From NCBI RefSeq assembly GCF_016638705.1, contig NZ_CP067341.1:1119501-1183500 (forward strand): DNA of 64,000 bases. The letters run 5' to 3'. Below the pieces are notes generated by a model, which saw only the letters and a list, made by a program, of their open reading frames with translations, ran no database searches and had not been told where the DNA came from. A program made the translations under genes and the position numbers. This document shows positions 15,882-24,447 of this stretch, piece after piece. The stretch's first letter is position 1, and the number at the start of each line of letters is the position of its first letter. Origin of the DNA: Lysinibacillus agricola (GTDB lineage Bacteria; Bacillota; Bacilli; Bacillales_A; Planococcaceae).

Positions 15882-17066
15882 ATGAAACAATACTTAAAAC
15901 GTTATGCACAAAATTTTGATTACCCATTATTTTTTACGGTCCTATTGTTAAGCTTATTTGGATTAATAATGATTTATAGCTCAAGTATTATGGTAGCGAT
16001 TGCAATAAAAGGAAAGGCACCAGATTATTATTACCACAAGCAAGTAATCAATTTAACTGTAGCTTTTCTTGGATTTTTAGCAGCGGCATTTTTTCCGTAT
16101 AAGCATTATGCAAATAAAAAAGTTATGTTGATACTAACGGCTGTATTAGTTGTACTATTTACTTGGGTAAAAGTTGCTGGTAATGGTGATGAAGCAGGAA
16201 TAGGGTCTAAAAGTTGGATTTCCGTCCCCGGTTTTGGGAACTTTCAGCCTTCTGAATATGCGAAGCTATTTATAATTTTATATTTTGCTGCTGCTTTTTA
16301 TCGGAAAGGACAAAAATATACACTTGAAAAGCTACAACCAACTGAAATATTTTATCCAATATTCCTTTGGATTCTAGTTGTTGCTGGTGTTGCATTTGAA
16401 ACCGATTTAGGAGCAAGTATTATTTTATGTGGAATCGCTGTTTGTGTTGTAGCAGCTAGTGGCATTCCGTTTAAAACATTTTGGAAGTTTTTGGGGGTAT
16501 TGGGTGCGTTTGGAGGAGTCATCTTTGGTATACTATGGTTGTTTAAAGGGGATATGTTAACGGATAACCGTATGGGCCGTATTAAATCATACATAAACCC
16601 GTTTAATTATGAAAGTGGTAGTGGTCACCAGGTTGTCAATAGTTATTATGCAATTGGCGGAGGCGGTTTAGAGGGAAGAGGTCTCGGTCAGTCCATTCAA
16701 AAATTAGGGTATTTGCCTGAACCACAAACTGATTTTATTATGGCGATTATTATGGAAGAGCTAGGTATTTGGGGAGTTCTTGTCGTTTTAGGTGGTTTGG
16801 GATTTATTGTATATAAAGGATTTTCGATTGCGTTGCGCACGAAAGATCCACTAGCACGTATGATTGCTGCAGGTATTGCGAGCTGGATTGGCTGGCAATC
16901 GTTTATCAATCTTGGGGGTGTAACTGGGTTAATCCCGTTAACCGGTGTAACGCTACCTTTTATTAGCTATGGCGGGACATCTATAATTATTCTATCTTTA
17001 GCGATGGGAATATTGATGAATGTTTCTATGTTTGAAAAGATAGAAAGGAGAAAAACACAATCATAA
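15882..17066 (+). CDS. ftsW: Division-type lipid II glycosyltransferase FtsW
   Basis: A 394-residue SEDS-family membrane protein that polymerises lipid II glycan chains at the septum. About ten transmembrane segments; SEDS marks include IYSSS in TM1, NPFNYESGSGHQVVNSYYAIGGGGLEGRGLGQS in the long outer loop (catalytic Asp region nearby), LPEPQTDFIMAIIMEELG and the C-terminal TLPFISYGGTS. It sits where B. subtilis has ftsW (ylaO), next to pyc. The paralogue at 60.4 kb is in the dcw cluster and is read as SpoVE. Confidence 0.9.
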   Translation: MKQYLKRYAQNFDYPLFFTVLLLSLFGLIMIYSSSIMVAIAIKGKAPDYYYHKQVINLTVAFLGFLAAAFFPYKHYANKKVMLILTAVLVVLFTWVKVAGNGDEAGIGSKSWISVPGFGNFQPSEYAKLFIILYFAAAFYRKGQKYTLEKLQPTEIFYPIFLWILVVAGVAFETDLGASIILCGIAVCVVAASGIPFKTFWKFLGVLGAFGGVIFGILWLFKGDMLTDNRMGRIKSYINPFNYESGSGHQVVNSYYAIGGGGLEGRGLGQSIQKLGYLPEPQTDFIMAIIMEELGIWGVLVVLGGLGFIVYKGFSIALRTKDPLARMIAAGIASWIGWQSFINLGGVTGLIPLTGVTLPFISYGGTSIIILSLAMGILMNVSMFEKIERRKTQS

Positions 17067-17078
17067 AGGGGGATATCC

Positions 17079-20000
17079 ATGGAATCAATCAACAAAATTC
17101 TCGTAGCCAATCGAGGAGAAATTGCAATTCGTATTTTCCGGGCATGTACGGAGCTAAATATCCAAACTGTGGCCATTTATTCGCGGGAGGATAGTGGGGC
17201 ATTCCATCGCTTTAAAGCAGATGAGGCCTATTTAGTGGGAGCGGGCAAGAAACCAATCGATGCCTATTTAGATATTGAGGGTATTATTACGATTGCCAAA
17301 GATGCTGGTGTAGATGCGATTCATCCGGGTTATGGTTTTTTATCGGAAAACGTGGAATTTGCACGTCGATGTGAAGAAGAGGGGATTGTCTTCATTGGGC
17401 CAACTTCCCAGCATTTAGATATGTTTGGAGATAAGGTTAAGGCGCGCGAACAAGCAATTGCTGCAGGTATTCCTGTTATTCCTGGTACAGATGGTCCGGT
17501 AGCTAATTTAGCAGAGGTAGAGGCTTTTGCTAGCGCATATGACTATCCAATTATGATTAAGGCAGCACTAGGCGGCGGTGGTCGTGGAATGCGCCTTGTT
17601 CATACAAAAGAGGAGCTAGCTTCCTCCTATGAACGTGCAAAATCTGAGGCGAAGGCAGCATTTGGCTCTGATGAGGTGTATGTAGAAAAGGCCATTATTA
17701 AGCCAAAGCATATTGAAGTTCAAATTATTGGCGATCAACAGGGCAATATCATTCATTTATATGAGCGTGATTGCTCGATTCAACGTCGTCATCAAAAGGT
17801 TGTTGAAATTGCACCATCTAATTCAATTTCGGAAGATTTAAGAAATCGAATTTGCGATGCAGCGGTTCAATTAATGAACAATGTCTCGTACATAAATGCA
17901 GGGACAGTAGAATTTTTAGTCGCAGGTGAGAATTTTTATTTCATCGAGGTCAATCCTCGTATTCAAGTCGAGCATACGATTACTGAAATGATTACGGGTG
18001 TCGATATCGTGCACGCCCAAATTAAAGTGGCAGCAGGCTACGGTCTGCATAGTGAGGAAATCCATATCCCGCAACAGGCGGATGTCCCAATGATTGGGTA
18101 TGCGATTCAAGCACGTGTCACAACGGAAGACCCAGCCAATGACTTTATGCCGGATACAGGAAAGCTTATGGTGTACCGTTCGAGCGGTGGTTTTGGTGTT
18201 CGCTTAGATGCCGGTAATGGGTTCCAAGGGGCTGTAGTAACACCGTACTATGATTCACTACTGGTGAAAATTTCAACATCAGGAATGACGTTTAAAGAAG
18301 CCGCAGCAAAAATGGACCGCAATTTAAAAGAGTTCCGTATTCGTGGGGTAAAAACGAATATTCCATTTTTAAATAATGTTGTGACACACGAGGAATTTTT
18401 AACGGGTGCCTTCGATACAAGCTTTATTGATACAACACCTGAACTATTTAATTTCCCTGTGCGTAAGGACCGTGGGACAAAGCTCTTAAGCTATATTGGT
18501 AATGTGACGCTCAATGGTTTCCCTGGAGTGGAGAAGAAAGCAAAGCCAATTTTTGTGCAACCGAGCATTTCGAAAGTCGATAAATTAATCGTGCCACCAG
18601 CGGGTACAAAACAGATTCTAGATGCCCAAGGAGCAGAGGGGCTTGTGAAATGGATTCTAGCGCAAGAGGATGTACTGTTAACGGATACAACTTTCCGTGA
18701 TGCGCACCAATCACTGCTTGCTACGCGTGTGCGTTCACAGGATATGTTCGAAATTGCAGACGCAACAGCGCACATGATGCACGATTTCTTCTCGCTCGAA
18801 ATGTGGGGCGGCGCGACGTTTGATGTGGCGTACCGTTTCTTAAAAGAAGACCCATGGGAGCGTCTTGCCAAACTACGTGAACAAGTACCAAATGTGCTAT
18901 TCCAAATGCTACTTCGTGGTGCGAATGCCGTCGGTTATACGAACTACCCTGACAATTTAATTCGTGAGTTTATCGCTGAATCAGCTGCATCCGGCATCGA
19001 TGTGTTCCGTATTTTCGATAGCTTGAACTGGATTAAAGGCATGGAAGTAGCAATTGATGCTGCACGCCAGTCTGGTAAAATTGCTGAAGCTGCTATCTGT
19101 TATACAGGAGATATTTTTGATGAAACAAGGGCGAAATATTCAGTCCAATACTACAAGGAAATGGCGAAGGAGCTGGAGGCAGCAGGTGCCCATATTTTAG
19201 CGATAAAAGATATGGCTGGACTATTGAAGCCTGAGGCAGCGTATCGTTTAATTTCCGAGTTAAAAGAGACGACAAGTCTACCAATCCACCTGCATACGCA
19301 TGATACAAGTGGCAATGGCATTTATTTATATGCCAAGGCGATCGAGGCTGGGGTGGATATCATTGATACGGCGCTCGGTTCGATGGCAGGCTTAACATCA
19401 CAGCCAAGTGCAAACTCCTTGTATTATGCAATGAAGGGCAGCAAGCGTGAGGTTCGTGCCGATATCGAAGCGCTTGAAAAATTATCGTATTACTGGGAAG
19501 ACGTGCGTAAATATTATAAGGATTTCGAAAGTGGCATGATCAGTCCACATTCTGAAATTTATGTTCATGAGATGCCAGGTGGCCAATATAGTAACTTGCA
19601 GCAGCAAGCCAAAGCAGTGGGCCTTGGTGATCGATGGGATGAAGTGAAGCACATGTATTCCCGCGTAAACCTTCTATTTGGCGATATTGTCAAAGTAACC
19701 CCATCTTCGAAAGTAGTCGGAGATATGGCGTTATTTATGGTGCAGAACGATTTAGATGAAAGCTCTGTACTGACAAGAGGGCAAACTATTGACTTCCCAG
19801 ATTCTGTGATTGAGTTCTTCCAAGGCTATTTGGGACAACCGCATGGCGGCTTCCCAGAGGCACTTCAAAAGGTTGTGTTAAAGGACCGTGAGGCAATTAC
19901 GATACGTCCTGGTGAGCTACTGGAGCCTGTGAATTTTGAGCAATTGAAGGCGGTACTGGAGGGGAAATTTAGTCGTCCCGTGACGAAGCAAGATGTGTTG

Positions 20001-20513
20001 GCGTATGCTTTGTATCCGAAAGTGTTTGAGGAGTTTGCAAAAACAGTGGATTCCTTCGGCAATATTTCGGTATTAGATACACCAACATTCTTTTATGGGT
20101 TAAAACTAGGTGAAGAAATTGAAGTCGAGATCGAAAAAGGAAAAACACTGATTATTAAACTTGTCTCTATCGGTGAACCACAGCATGATGGCACGCGTGT
20201 CATGTACTTTGAGTTAAACGGTCAATCCCGTGAGCTGGTGATTCAAGATATGACTGTCGAAGTAGATGGCAGCCTAGCGTTAAAGGCAGATCCAAGCAAT
20301 CCAAATCAAATTGGGGCAACGATGCCTGGTACGGTCTTAAAAGTAGTCGTATCGAAAGGAAGCTCTGTCAAACGTGGAGACCACTTGTTAATTACCGAAG
20401 CAATGAAAATGGAAACAACCGTCCAAGCACCGAAAGATGGGGTCGTGAAAGAAGTATACGCAAGTGCGGGCGACGCCATTTCAACAGGTGATTTGTTAAT
20501 TGAAATTGAATAA
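17079..20513 (+). CDS. pyc: Pyruvate carboxylase
   Basis: A 1144-residue biotin enzyme that carboxylates pyruvate to oxaloacetate to refill the TCA cycle. Domains in order: biotin carboxylase/ATP-grasp (residues about 1-460; HPGYGFLSEN, GGGGRGMR, EVNPRIQVEHTITE), carboxyltransferase TIM barrel (about 530-810; LLTDTTFRDAHQSLLATRVR, metal-site HLHTHDTSGN), PC-specific tetramerisation region, and C-terminal biotinyl domain with the biotinylated Lys1110 in EAMKME. Length is standard. ATG 17079 follows AAGGGGGAT, 12 nt after ftsW, so the two may share a transcript. Confidence 0.95.
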   Translation: MESINKILVANRGEIAIRIFRACTELNIQTVAIYSREDSGAFHRFKADEAYLVGAGKKPIDAYLDIEGIITIAKDAGVDAIHPGYGFLSENVEFARRCEEEGIVFIGPTSQHLDMFGDKVKAREQAIAAGIPVIPGTDGPVANLAEVEAFASAYDYPIMIKAALGGGGRGMRLVHTKEELASSYERAKSEAKAAFGSDEVYVEKAIIKPKHIEVQIIGDQQGNIIHLYERDCSIQRRHQKVVEIAPSNSISEDLRNRICDAAVQLMNNVSYINAGTVEFLVAGENFYFIEVNPRIQVEHTITEMITGVDIVHAQIKVAAGYGLHSEEIHIPQQADVPMIGYAIQARVTTEDPANDFMPDTGKLMVYRSSGGFGVRLDAGNGFQGAVVTPYYDSLLVKISTSGMTFKEAAAKMDRNLKEFRIRGVKTNIPFLNNVVTHEEFLTGAFDTSFIDTTPELFNFPVRKDRGTKLLSYIGNVTLNGFPGVEKKAKPIFVQPSISKVDKLIVPPAGTKQILDAQGAEGLVKWILAQEDVLLTDTTFRDAHQSLLATRVRSQDMFEIADATAHMMHDFFSLEMWGGATFDVAYRFLKEDPWERLAKLREQVPNVLFQMLLRGANAVGYTNYPDNLIREFIAESAASGIDVFRIFDSLNWIKGMEVAIDAARQSGKIAEAAICYTGDIFDETRAKYSVQYYKEMAKELEAAGAHILAIKDMAGLLKPEAAYRLISELKETTSLPIHLHTHDTSGNGIYLYAKAIEAGVDIIDTALGSMAGLTSQPSANSLYYAMKGSKREVRADIEALEKLSYYWEDVRKYYKDFESGMISPHSEIYVHEMPGGQYSNLQQQAKAVGLGDRWDEVKHMYSRVNLLFGDIVKVTPSSKVVGDMALFMVQNDLDESSVLTRGQTIDFPDSVIEFFQGYLGQPHGGFPEALQKVVLKDREAITIRPGELLEPVNFEQLKAVLEGKFSRPVTKQDVLAYALYPKVFEEFAKTVDSFGNISVLDTPTFFYGLKLGEEIEVEIEKGKTLIIKLVSIGEPQHDGTRVMYFELNGQSRELVIQDMTVEVDGSLALKADPSNPNQIGATMPGTVLKVVVSKGSSVKRGDHLLITEAMKMETTVQAPKDGVVKEVYASAGDAISTGDLLIEIE

Positions 20514-20521
20514 TTGAAAAT

Positions 20522-20567
20522 AAAAAAGGTTGTTAGATGGCTTTATAGCATACTAATAACCTTTTTT
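20522..20567 (+). terminator. Terminator after pyc
   Basis: AAAAAAGGTTGTTAG pairs (one G-U) with CTAATAACCTTTTTT. Confidence 0.75.
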
Positions 20568-20599
20568 ATTTTGTTATATTGGCTCTTCACCATAATGTA

Positions 20600-20910
20600 G
20601 GGTTGATTTCCGTTCCGGCTGGGCGCTTTGTTGCTGCCGCTTTGCTTTCGCTACAGAAAACATTTGTTGTTGCTGTCGCTACGCTTTCGCACAGATAAAA
20701 CAATTGTTGCTGACGCTTCGCTTTCGCACAGAGCAAAGCTTCCTGGGGCGTCGGGGCAACAGATGTTTTTTTGCGCGAAAGCGAAGCGACAGGATGTTGG
20801 TCACGAAGGCGTTATCACAGGACGTGATAACGCCTTCGTTCCCCTACTCGCCAGGGTCTCATCTGTGACGCTAATCCCCAAGGAATCGCCCAGCCTCCAC
20901 TCCAATCAAC
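20600..20910. repeat. Modular element with GTTGATT/AATCAAC ends, inverted copy
   Basis: It begins GGGTTGATTTCCGTTCCGGCT and ends CCACTCCAATCAAC. Read on the minus strand it is the same element as 13987-14219, with extra material: a GUCCU-loop hairpin module (20793-20838) and a GAGACCCTGGCGAGTAGGGG stretch. It carries at least four GCGAAAGCGAAGCG-type units. It fills the convergent pyc/ctaA gap. Confidence 0.75.
20793..20838 (-). ncRNA. Single RUCCU-loop hairpin module on the minus strand
   Basis: On the minus strand a perfect 15-bp stem (CGAAGGCGTTATCAC / GTGATAACGCCTTCG) carries the loop GTCCT and is followed directly by TGACCAACATC, the same joiner as in module 1 at 14.3 kb. The stem sequence is unrelated to the other modules. 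Confidence 0.55.
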
Positions 20911-20995
20911 TTGATGATGTGCCTATTAATTTACTATTTTTCAATAATAAAATTGTAAATTGTTTGACATATTATTGAGGCAGAAGCGTTTGAAA

Positions 20996-21033
20996 AAAAA
21001 GATTCGCCGTTGAAAAATATGGCGAATCTTTTT
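20996..21033. terminator. Bidirectional terminator for ctaA
   Basis: AAAAAGATTCGCC pairs with GGCGAATCTTTTT, T-runs on both strands, just beyond the ctaA stop. Confidence 0.85.
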
Positions 21034-21039
21034 CTACTA

Positions 21040-21963
21040 TTATTTGTTTTTTTCATTATAATTGCTACGTGCAACTAGCATTATCATGTAGCAAAGTAGA
21101 CCAAATAAAATTGAAATAAGTAATGAATGAAGTAATGCAACGATTAAATTCAATTTAGTTAGGACTACTAACATACCAGCAATCACTTGTAAAATTACTA
21201 TAGTAAAGGCAATAACCCAACCGTAGTAAATAACTCGTTGGTTTTTATATTCTTTTACAACATGCCAAGTTATGTATGCAATCCAAATGAAAAAGATAAG
21301 AACAGCTAGGCGATGCCCCATTTGCACCCATTCATACATATTATTAAAAGGTGCGAATGGTGTTTCGTTATAGCAAAATGGCCAGTCTGGACATATTAAG
21401 CTAGAATCTGTATGACGAACAAGCGCCCCTGTATAAACGACTAAATAAGAATAAATTGTGACAGCAATCGTATGCCAACGTAACTTTTTACCAATAAAAA
21501 CGTTATCGGCATCAAATTTCCGATCCACTTCAAATACAATCATAGAAAGAAGGAGAACAGCAGCAAAGGAAATAAGAGAAATCCCAAAGTGAAGTGCTAG
21601 TATGAAATCACCTTGTCCCCATAAAACTTGAGCAGCTCCAATAAGAGCCTGTGCGATTAAGAAAAACATCGCTAAGAAACCTAATAACTTTACTTCGCGA
21701 ATATGGCCAAGTTTACGCCATGTCCAAACTGTTAACACAAGAATTGAGATTGATACGACACCAGTTACAAGACGATGTGAAAATTCAATTAAGACTTCTG
21801 GTGTAATTTCTTTTGGAATAAGAGAACCATTACAATCAGGCCAGTTTCGACCACAGCCTAAGCCACTATCTGTTTTGGTAACAAGTGCTCCTCCTAGTAA
21901 GATAAGGAGCATTCCAACTGTAGCGGCAACAGCAAACCATTTCATATACCTGTTGTGTTGCAT
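21040..21963 (-). CDS. ctaA: Haem A synthase CtaA
   Basis: A 307-residue membrane enzyme that oxidises the haem O methyl group to give haem A for the caa3 oxidase. Eight transmembrane segments are evident. Conserved marks are the first-half pair SGLGCGRNWPDCNG and EFSHRLVTG, and the second-half pair SSLICPDWPFC and GHRLAVL, holding paired Cys and haem-ligand His residues. The start is ATG 21963 with AGGTGA 8 nt upstream; a GTG at 21975 is in frame but overlaps that site. Divergent from ctaB, as in B. subtilis. Confidence 0.92.
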   Translation of the reverse strand: MQHNRYMKWFAVAATVGMLLILLGGALVTKTDSGLGCGRNWPDCNGSLIPKEITPEVLIEFSHRLVTGVVSISILVLTVWTWRKLGHIREVKLLGFLAMFFLIAQALIGAAQVLWGQGDFILALHFGISLISFAAVLLLSMIVFEVDRKFDADNVFIGKKLRWHTIAVTIYSYLVVYTGALVRHTDSSLICPDWPFCYNETPFAPFNNMYEWVQMGHRLAVLIFFIWIAYITWHVVKEYKNQRVIYYGWVIAFTIVILQVIAGMLVVLTKLNLIVALLHSLLISILFGLLCYMIMLVARSNYNEKNK

Positions 21964-22299
21964 AAAATGAGTCACCTACTTTATCTATCAACATTACATG
22001 AAAGTAATGTTTCTGCTACTAGATAATATCGAAAATACAGATAAAATACAACTTGTAAAGAGTAGGGAGTAATAGATGTCGATTCCATTTCACAAATTGT
22101 TCATAATTTCGTGCTTTAACCTTCACAATTCATTTTAGAAAATGTTTTACTATAGATATGTTGTTTTTAATTATATTTCTAGACAAAGCTAATTTTTACA
22201 ACTTCATCTAAATTTCACTTAATGTCTAGAAATCAATCGCAAATTTCGCTATAGTTATTGTTAGCGGAATATGCTTACAAAAATGAAAGGAGAGGTATT
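21964..22299. promoter_or_regulatory. ctaA-ctaB divergent control region with an inverted repeat
   Basis: This 336-nt AT-rich gap must hold promoters for both directions. TTCTAGACA (22177-22185) and TGTCTAGAA (22223-22231) form a perfect 9-bp inverted repeat with a 37-nt loop in the ctaB leader. In B. subtilis this region is controlled by ResD; I could not pick out a convincing ResD or CcpA site. Confidence 0.4.
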
Positions 22300-23217
22300 A
22301 TGTCAAACGGTCGTGCACTGACGGCTACTAGAAATAGTGGACCAGAATCAACATCTGTTGTAAAAGATTTCTTAGCACTGATAAAAATTGGAATCGTTAA
22401 TTCGAATCTTGTCACAACGTTTACAGGGATGTGGCTGGCATTTCAATTTACTAGTAGACACTTCTTGCAAGAGCTTGATGTCATATTGTTCACCATGCTG
22501 GGTGCAGCATTAATTATAGGTGGCTCAGGCGCAATGAATAACTTTATTGATCAGGATATTGATCCAATCATGAAAAGAACGAAGACAAGACCGACAGTAA
22601 CGGGTAGATTTAAGCCGAATTTTGTATTGACCATTGCCCTCTCATTTTTAATTGTAGGTGAAATTTTGTTATTTGCGGCATCGTTTGCGGCCGGCATGTG
22701 GGGACTAGTAGGAATATTTGCTTATGTCGTTCTGTATTCAATGTGGTCAAAGAGGAAGCATGTTAGTAACACGATTGTAGGAAGTATTTCAGGGGCGATT
22801 CCACCAGTTATTGGGTTTGCAGCTGTTGAGCCTGCATTAGGTTCAGGAGCACTTGCCTTATTCCTAATCATGTTTGCATGGCAACCACCGCATTTTTATG
22901 CGCTTGCTATGAAACGTACTGAAGAATATCGTGCAGCTAATATACCAATGCTACCTGTAGTAAAAGGATTTAAACGTACGAAGTACTCAATGTTATTCTG
23001 GATTCTTTTATTATTACCGTTACCTTTCCTTTTAACAGAGCTTGGCGTTGGCTTCTTAATTCTTGCCACTGCATTGAACTTGGGCTGGTTGATTCTAGCT
23101 TTTAAAGGCTTTACTACAAAAGATGATATGAAATGGGCAAATAAAATGTTTATCTATTCTTTGAATCATATGACCATACTATTTGTATCCATCATAATAT
23201 TTGCGTTGTTTAGCTAA
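22300..23217 (+). CDS. ctaB: Protohaem IX farnesyltransferase (haem O synthase)
   Basis: A 305-residue UbiA-family prenyltransferase that adds a farnesyl group to haem B to give haem O, the CtaA substrate. It has about nine transmembrane segments and both Asp-rich loops: NNFIDQDIDPIMKRTKTRP (prenyl-diphosphate binding) and YALAMKRTEEYRAANIPMLP. ATG 22300 is behind AGGAGAGG. It leads the ctaBCDEF genes; ctaC begins 100 nt downstream. Confidence 0.93.
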   Translation: MSNGRALTATRNSGPESTSVVKDFLALIKIGIVNSNLVTTFTGMWLAFQFTSRHFLQELDVILFTMLGAALIIGGSGAMNNFIDQDIDPIMKRTKTRPTVTGRFKPNFVLTIALSFLIVGEILLFAASFAAGMWGLVGIFAYVVLYSMWSKRKHVSNTIVGSISGAIPPVIGFAAVEPALGSGALALFLIMFAWQPPHFYALAMKRTEEYRAANIPMLPVVKGFKRTKYSMLFWILLLLPLPFLLTELGVGFLILATALNLGWLILAFKGFTTKDDMKWANKMFIYSLNHMTILFVSIIIFALFS

Positions 23218-23317
23218 ATTTAGGAATTCTTTCTTTTCCTAGAGAATTCATATAGACAGAACTAATGTCCTAGGTACACATGAAAATACAACAAAGAAAG
23301 AGGGGTTTAATTAAGCT

Positions 23318-24406
23318 ATGATGAAAGGGCTTAAAAAATGGCGTCTTTTTTCACTTCTAGCAGTGATGATGGTTTTCCTTTCAGGATGTGGTGAAGATCA
23401 TATTTCTGCACTGAAACCATCTGGTCAAGTGGGTAAAGAACAATTCAATCTATTACTGTTAGCTACTGGAATTATGACGTTAGTTGTAGTAGTAGTATCC
23501 GTTATCTATTTACTTGCATTCTTAAAATTCCGCCGCTCAAAAGTTGGCGAAAATGTTATTCCTAAGCAAGTAGAAGGAAGTCACACTCTTGAAGTAATTT
23601 GGACAGTTATTCCAATTATTTTATTATTAATCTTAGCTGTACCAGTTGTTACGGCTACTTACAAATTTGCAGATGTTGCTGCAATGGACGAAGTAGATGA
23701 AGATGGTAACAAAACAGCACTTACAGTAAATGTAACTGCGAAATTATATTGGTGGGAGTTTGAATACCCTAATCAAGGTATTGTAACAGCTCAAGAATTA
23801 GTTGTACCAACAGGTGAAAAAGTTTACTTTAACTTAAAAGCTGCCGATGTTAAGCACTCATTCTGGATTCCTGCTATAGGCGGTAAAATGGATACGAACG
23901 TAGATAACTTAAACAAATTCTATCTAGAATTTGATAAAGAATCAAAAGATCTTAAAGACGGCGTATTCTATGGTAAATGTGCTGAATTGTGTGGTCCTTC
24001 ACACGCATTAATGGACTTCAAAGTTAAAGCATTAAGCCCAGAAGCATTCGATGCATGGGTAGCTTCAATGCAAGCAACAGAAGGAAAATTGGCTGATAAA
24101 GCTTCAACAGATCTTGGTGAAGCAACATTTGCTAACAGCTGTTTAGGTTGTCATGCTGTTTCTGGTTCAGGCGGTTCAGGCGGAATGGGTCCTAACTTAA
24201 CTACATTTGGTGACCGTAACCGTGTTGCTGGTTTCTTAGAACATAATGAAGAAAACTTAAAAGCTTGGATTAAGAACCCTGAGAAATTCAAGCCAGGTAA
24301 CTTAATGATGAACGCAGATGGTACTGCGCCAGTATACGGCGACTTAACTGACGAAGAAATTCAAGCTCTAGCAACTTATATCATGGGCTTATCTGTTGAG
24401 AAATAA
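23318..24406 (+). CDS. ctaC: caa3 oxidase subunit II with fused cytochrome c
   Basis: A 362-residue lipoprotein: signal peptide with lipobox LSGC (Cys about residue 24), two transmembrane helices (about 45-70 and 90-112), the CuA domain with HSFWIPAIGGK and CAELCGPSHALM ligands, and a C-terminal cytochrome c domain with haem-attachment CLGCH and a distal Met near GNLMMNADG. The fusion defines a caa3-type oxidase that takes electrons directly from its own haem c. Start ATG 23318 or 23321. Confidence 0.95.
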   Translation: MMKGLKKWRLFSLLAVMMVFLSGCGEDHISALKPSGQVGKEQFNLLLLATGIMTLVVVVVSVIYLLAFLKFRRSKVGENVIPKQVEGSHTLEVIWTVIPIILLLILAVPVVTATYKFADVAAMDEVDEDGNKTALTVNVTAKLYWWEFEYPNQGIVTAQELVVPTGEKVYFNLKAADVKHSFWIPAIGGKMDTNVDNLNKFYLEFDKESKDLKDGVFYGKCAELCGPSHALMDFKVKALSPEAFDAWVASMQATEGKLADKASTDLGEATFANSCLGCHAVSGSGGSGGMGPNLTTFGDRNRVAGFLEHNEENLKAWIKNPEKFKPGNLMMNADGTAPVYGDLTDEEIQALATYIMGLSVEK

Positions 24407-24447
24407 TTTGTAGTTTTATGTAACAAACTTTGAGGGAGGTAAAAGTT

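Noticed and set aside
20628..20978. 116-codon plus-strand frame
   Set aside because: It lies inside the inverted modular repeat; composition follows the repeat and there is no ribosome site.
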